This document shows, in pieces, positions 6,432 to 8,048 of a stretch of 8,048 nt of DNA; the stretch's first letter is position 1, and every line of letters begins with the position of its first letter. Source of the DNA: Phyllobacteriaceae bacterium UBA1940 (lineage in GTDB: Bacteria > Pseudomonadota > Alphaproteobacteria > Rhizobiales > Rhizobiaceae); contig DDFA01000034.1 in assembly GCA_002336975.1 (NCBI GenBank), positions 1-8,048 of the forward strand, written 5' to 3'. Under the pieces are notes generated by a model. The model searched no databases and was not told the origin of the DNA. It was given only the letters and a program-made list of their open reading frames with translations. Made by a program: the position numbers and the translations under genes.

Positions 6432-7391
6432 TTACACCCGCTCGATGATCTTTTCGCCGAACAGGCCCTGGGGCCTGAACAGCAGGACAATGAGGGCCAG
6501 CACGAAGGCGAACCAGGTTTCGGTATTGCCGCCCAGCAGCGGCTGGCCCCAGTAGATTTCGAACAGCTTTTCGAGGATGCCGATCATCAGTCCGCCGATG
6601 ATCGCGCCAGAGACCGATTCCAGTCCGCCCAGCATCAGCACCGGCAGCGCCTTGTATGCGATGACCTCGAGCGCGAACGACACGCCTGCGCGCGAGCCCC
6701 AGACAATGCCGGTGGCCAGCGCGATGATGCCGGCGATGAACCACACCACGACCCAGATCGTCGACAAGGAGATGCCGACCGACAGCGCCGCCTGGTGGTC
6801 GTCGCCGAGCGCCCGGATGGCGCGGCCCATCTTCGAATAGTTAAGGAAGGCCAGCAGCACCGCGACCAGCCCGATTGCGCCGACGACGGCGGTGAAGTCG
6901 CGCTGCTCGATCGAGACGAAGCCGCCGAACGGCTCGAACGTCCAACTCCCGGTCGGAATGCCGAGTTCCTCGGTGATCATCACCTTGTTCTCGCCGCCGA
7001 AGATCAGTTCGCCGAAGCCGATCAGGAACAGCGTGATGCCGATGGTGGCCATGAACAGGATGATGTCGGGCTGGTTGACCAGCGGCCTCAGCACCACGCG
7101 CTCGATGCCGACCGCAAGCAGCAGCATCACCAGCAGGGTCAGTGGCAGCGCCAGCCAGGCCGGCACGCCGTTTTCGTGCAGGCCGACGAGCGTCAGCGCA
7201 GCGAACACCACCATGATGCCCTGGGCGAAGTTGAAAATGCGCGATGACTTGAAGATCAGCACGAAACCGAGCGCGATCAGCGCGTAGAGAACGCCGGAGA
7301 CCAGTCCCTCCCACAGCACCTGCATCAGGAAGTCCGGCGCCGAGAACATGTCGACGAACGGCTTGATCAAAATGTCGTTGAGCACTTCCAT
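6432..7391 (-). CDS. Liv-type ABC transporter permease (LivH-like)
   Basis: The partner inner-membrane permease of the LivM-like protein. The 319-residue product has about eight hydrophobic segments and the LivH hallmarks: GLVSGVLYALIALGFVLIFK (29-48) followed by SSRIFNFAQG, IERVVLRPL (96-104), the cytoplasmic coupling loop SKMGRAIRALGDDHQAALSV (186-205), and the closing LFRPQGLFGEKIIERV (304-319). It is somewhat longer than the roughly 290-residue LivH of other bacteria, with an extra N-terminal segment of about 20 residues and a loop around 133-165. The ATG at 7391 has a GGAGCGAGGAG purine-rich stretch upstream, which begins at the stop codon of the DUF3096 gene, 16 nt away. Confidence 0.94.
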   Translation of the reverse strand: MEVLNDILIKPFVDMFSAPDFLMQVLWEGLVSGVLYALIALGFVLIFKSSRIFNFAQGIMVVFAALTLVGLHENGVPAWLALPLTLLVMLLLAVGIERVVLRPLVNQPDIILFMATIGITLFLIGFGELIFGGENKVMITEELGIPTGSWTFEPFGGFVSIEQRDFTAVVGAIGLVAVLLAFLNYSKMGRAIRALGDDHQAALSVGISLSTIWVVVWFIAGIIALATGIVWGSRAGVSFALEVIAYKALPVLMLGGLESVSGAIIGGLMIGILEKLFEIYWGQPLLGGNTETWFAFVLALIVLLFRPQGLFGEKIIERV

Positions 7392-7407
7392 CGGGTCTCC
7401 TCGCTCC

Positions 7408-7557
7408 TCAACCGGCCAGTGACGGGAACAGGCCGAGCAGCCCGACCACGATCAGGTAGAACGCGATGATGTAGTTGAGCAGCCGCGGCATCACGAGGAT
7501 GAGCACGCCGGCGATCAGCGAAACCAGCGGCGTCAGGGCGAAGGTCGAAAGGTTCAT
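7408..7557 (-). CDS. DUF3096 small membrane protein
   Basis: A 49-residue protein of unknown function, almost entirely hydrophobic, that I recognise as a DUF3096-family microprotein. It opens MNLSTFALTPLVSLIAGVLI and has a central MPRLLNYIIAFYLIV motif (23-37); two short membrane segments (about 9-24 and 28-45) around Pro24-Arg25 suggest a hairpin in the inner membrane. The start at 7557 is supported by AGGAGGAG at 7569-7562, which overlaps the stop codon of the livG-like gene. It lies 10 nt after livG and 16 nt before livH, so it is transcribed with the importer. A role as accessory or stabilising subunit of the transporter is inference from position alone; members of this family also occur elsewhere, so co-location may be incidental. 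Confidence 0.85.
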   Translation of the reverse strand: MNLSTFALTPLVSLIAGVLILVMPRLLNYIIAFYLIVVGLLGLFPSLAG

Positions 7558-7561
7558 GGCT

Positions 7562-7569
7562 CTCCTCCT
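7562..7569 (-). promoter_or_regulatory. Ribosome-binding site of the DUF3096 gene
   Basis: AGGAGGAG on the minus strand, ending 4 nt before the ATG at 7557 and sharing two bases with the TAG stop of the livG-like gene. This near-perfect site is good evidence that the 49-codon frame is translated and coupled to livG. Confidence 0.8.
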
Positions 7570-8048
7570 AGTGCCCCGCGCCGAGATAGGCGTCGATGAC
7601 TTCCTTGCTCGCCTTGACCTGGTCGGGCGTGCCGTCGGCGATCTTCTTGCCGTAGTCGAGCACCACGACGCGGTCAGACAGATCCATGACCACGCCCATG
7701 TCGTGCTCGATCAGCGCGATGGTGGTGCCGCGCTGCCGGTTGACGTCGATGATGAAGCGGCTCATGTCCTCTTTTTCCTCGAGGTTCATGCCCGCCATCG
7801 GTTCGTCGAGCAGCAGCAGCGACGGCTCCATCGCCAGCGCCCGGCCAAGCTCGACGCGCTTTTGCAACCCGTAGGGCAGTTTTCCGACCGGGGTGCGCCG
7901 GATGTGCTGGATTTCCAGAAAATCGATGATTTCCTCGACTTTCTGGCGATGCTCGATCTCCTCGGCCAGCGCCGGCCCGTGCCACAGCATCTGCCAGCCG
8001 ATGCCGCGTTTCATGTGCACGGAGCGGCCGGTCATGATGTTGTCGAGC
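7568..8048 (-). CDS. Liv-type ABC transporter ATP-binding protein (LivG-like), N-terminal part missing
   Basis: The first ATPase of the importer, partner of the LivF-like protein. The C-terminal 159 residues are in the window; the frame is open through the right edge (reading LDNIMTGR at the edge), so the Walker A and Q-loop lie outside. Visible are the ABC signature region LPYGLQKRVELGRALAMEP (57-75 of the visible part), which departs from the usual LSGGQ in the manner of LivG proteins, Walker B LLLLDEPMAGMN (77-88), and the switch histidine in IEHDMGVVMDLSDRVVVLD (113-131). It ends DAYLGAGH, the normal LivG C-terminus. An ATG at 8035 is internal and is not the start. The stop codon is embedded in the ribosome-binding site of the DUF3096 gene. 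Confidence 0.93.
   Translation of the reverse strand, partial: LDNIMTGRSVHMKRGIGWQMLWHGPALAEEIEHRQKVEEIIDFLEIQHIRRTPVGKLPYGLQKRVELGRALAMEPSLLLLDEPMAGMNLEEKEDMSRFIIDVNRQRGTTIALIEHDMGVVMDLSDRVVVLDYGKKIADGTPDQVKASKEVIDAYLGAGH

Noticed and set aside
5228..6448. A 406-codon open frame on the plus strand opposite livM and the start of the binding-protein gene.
   Set aside because: It spans two real minus-strand genes and their gap, and its translation is a low-complexity Asp/Glu/Arg/Gln-rich antisense pattern.
6428..6490. Longer start for livM at 6490.
   Set aside because: It would overlap the end of livH by about 60 bases and adds a Cys/Ser-rich leader unlike the family; the ATG at 6427 follows the livH stop by 4 nt.

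Overview
The window reads as chromosomal DNA of a high-GC alphaproteobacterium, most likely a member of the Hyphomicrobiales (rhizobia) close to Mesorhizobium/Phyllobacteriaceae. The reasons are the three-gene (split alpha) proton-translocating transhydrogenase, the small alphaproteobacterial aa3-type cytochrome oxidase subunit IV beside it, and the style of the GC-rich palindromic intergenic repeats. The taxonomic call is inference from gene content and protein similarity that I recognise; no search was run.

Every gene I can support lies on the minus strand, so transcription runs from the right edge to the left. Right part (8048 down to 2881): a branched-chain-amino-acid-type (HAAT/Liv family) ABC importer operon in the order livG-like ATPase (5' part beyond the window), a 49-residue DUF3096 membrane microprotein, livH-like permease, livM-like permease, periplasmic substrate-binding protein and livF-like ATPase. 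Junctions are tight (4 to 17 nt) from livG to livM, 89 nt before the binding protein, then 251 nt before livF. That 251-nt gap is filled by a cluster of palindromic repeats arranged as a mirror image around about position 3838. The ligand of the importer cannot be read from the sequence.

Left part (2770 down to 1): an aa3-type cytochrome c oxidase subunit IV gene with a possible promoter of its own and a terminator-like hairpin after it, then pntAA, pntAB and pntB (cut by the left edge), which encode the membrane-bound NAD(P)+ transhydrogenase. pntAA and pntAB overlap by one base and pntAB and pntB are 5 nt apart, so these three are surely one translationally linked operon. PntAA carries an unusual Ala/Lys/Pro-rich C-terminal tail.

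Functionally, the two LivF/LivG ATPases, the two Liv permeases and the binding protein form one complete importer; transhydrogenase and the oxidase subunit both belong to the proton-motive-force-linked energy metabolism of the inner membrane. I do not see a new multi-gene system, mobile element, CRISPR array, tRNA or rRNA. The points most worth a second look are the mirror-arranged repeat cluster after the binding protein gene, the DUF3096 microprotein embedded in the transporter operon, and the PntAA tail. There is no gene-free stretch longer than 300 bases.
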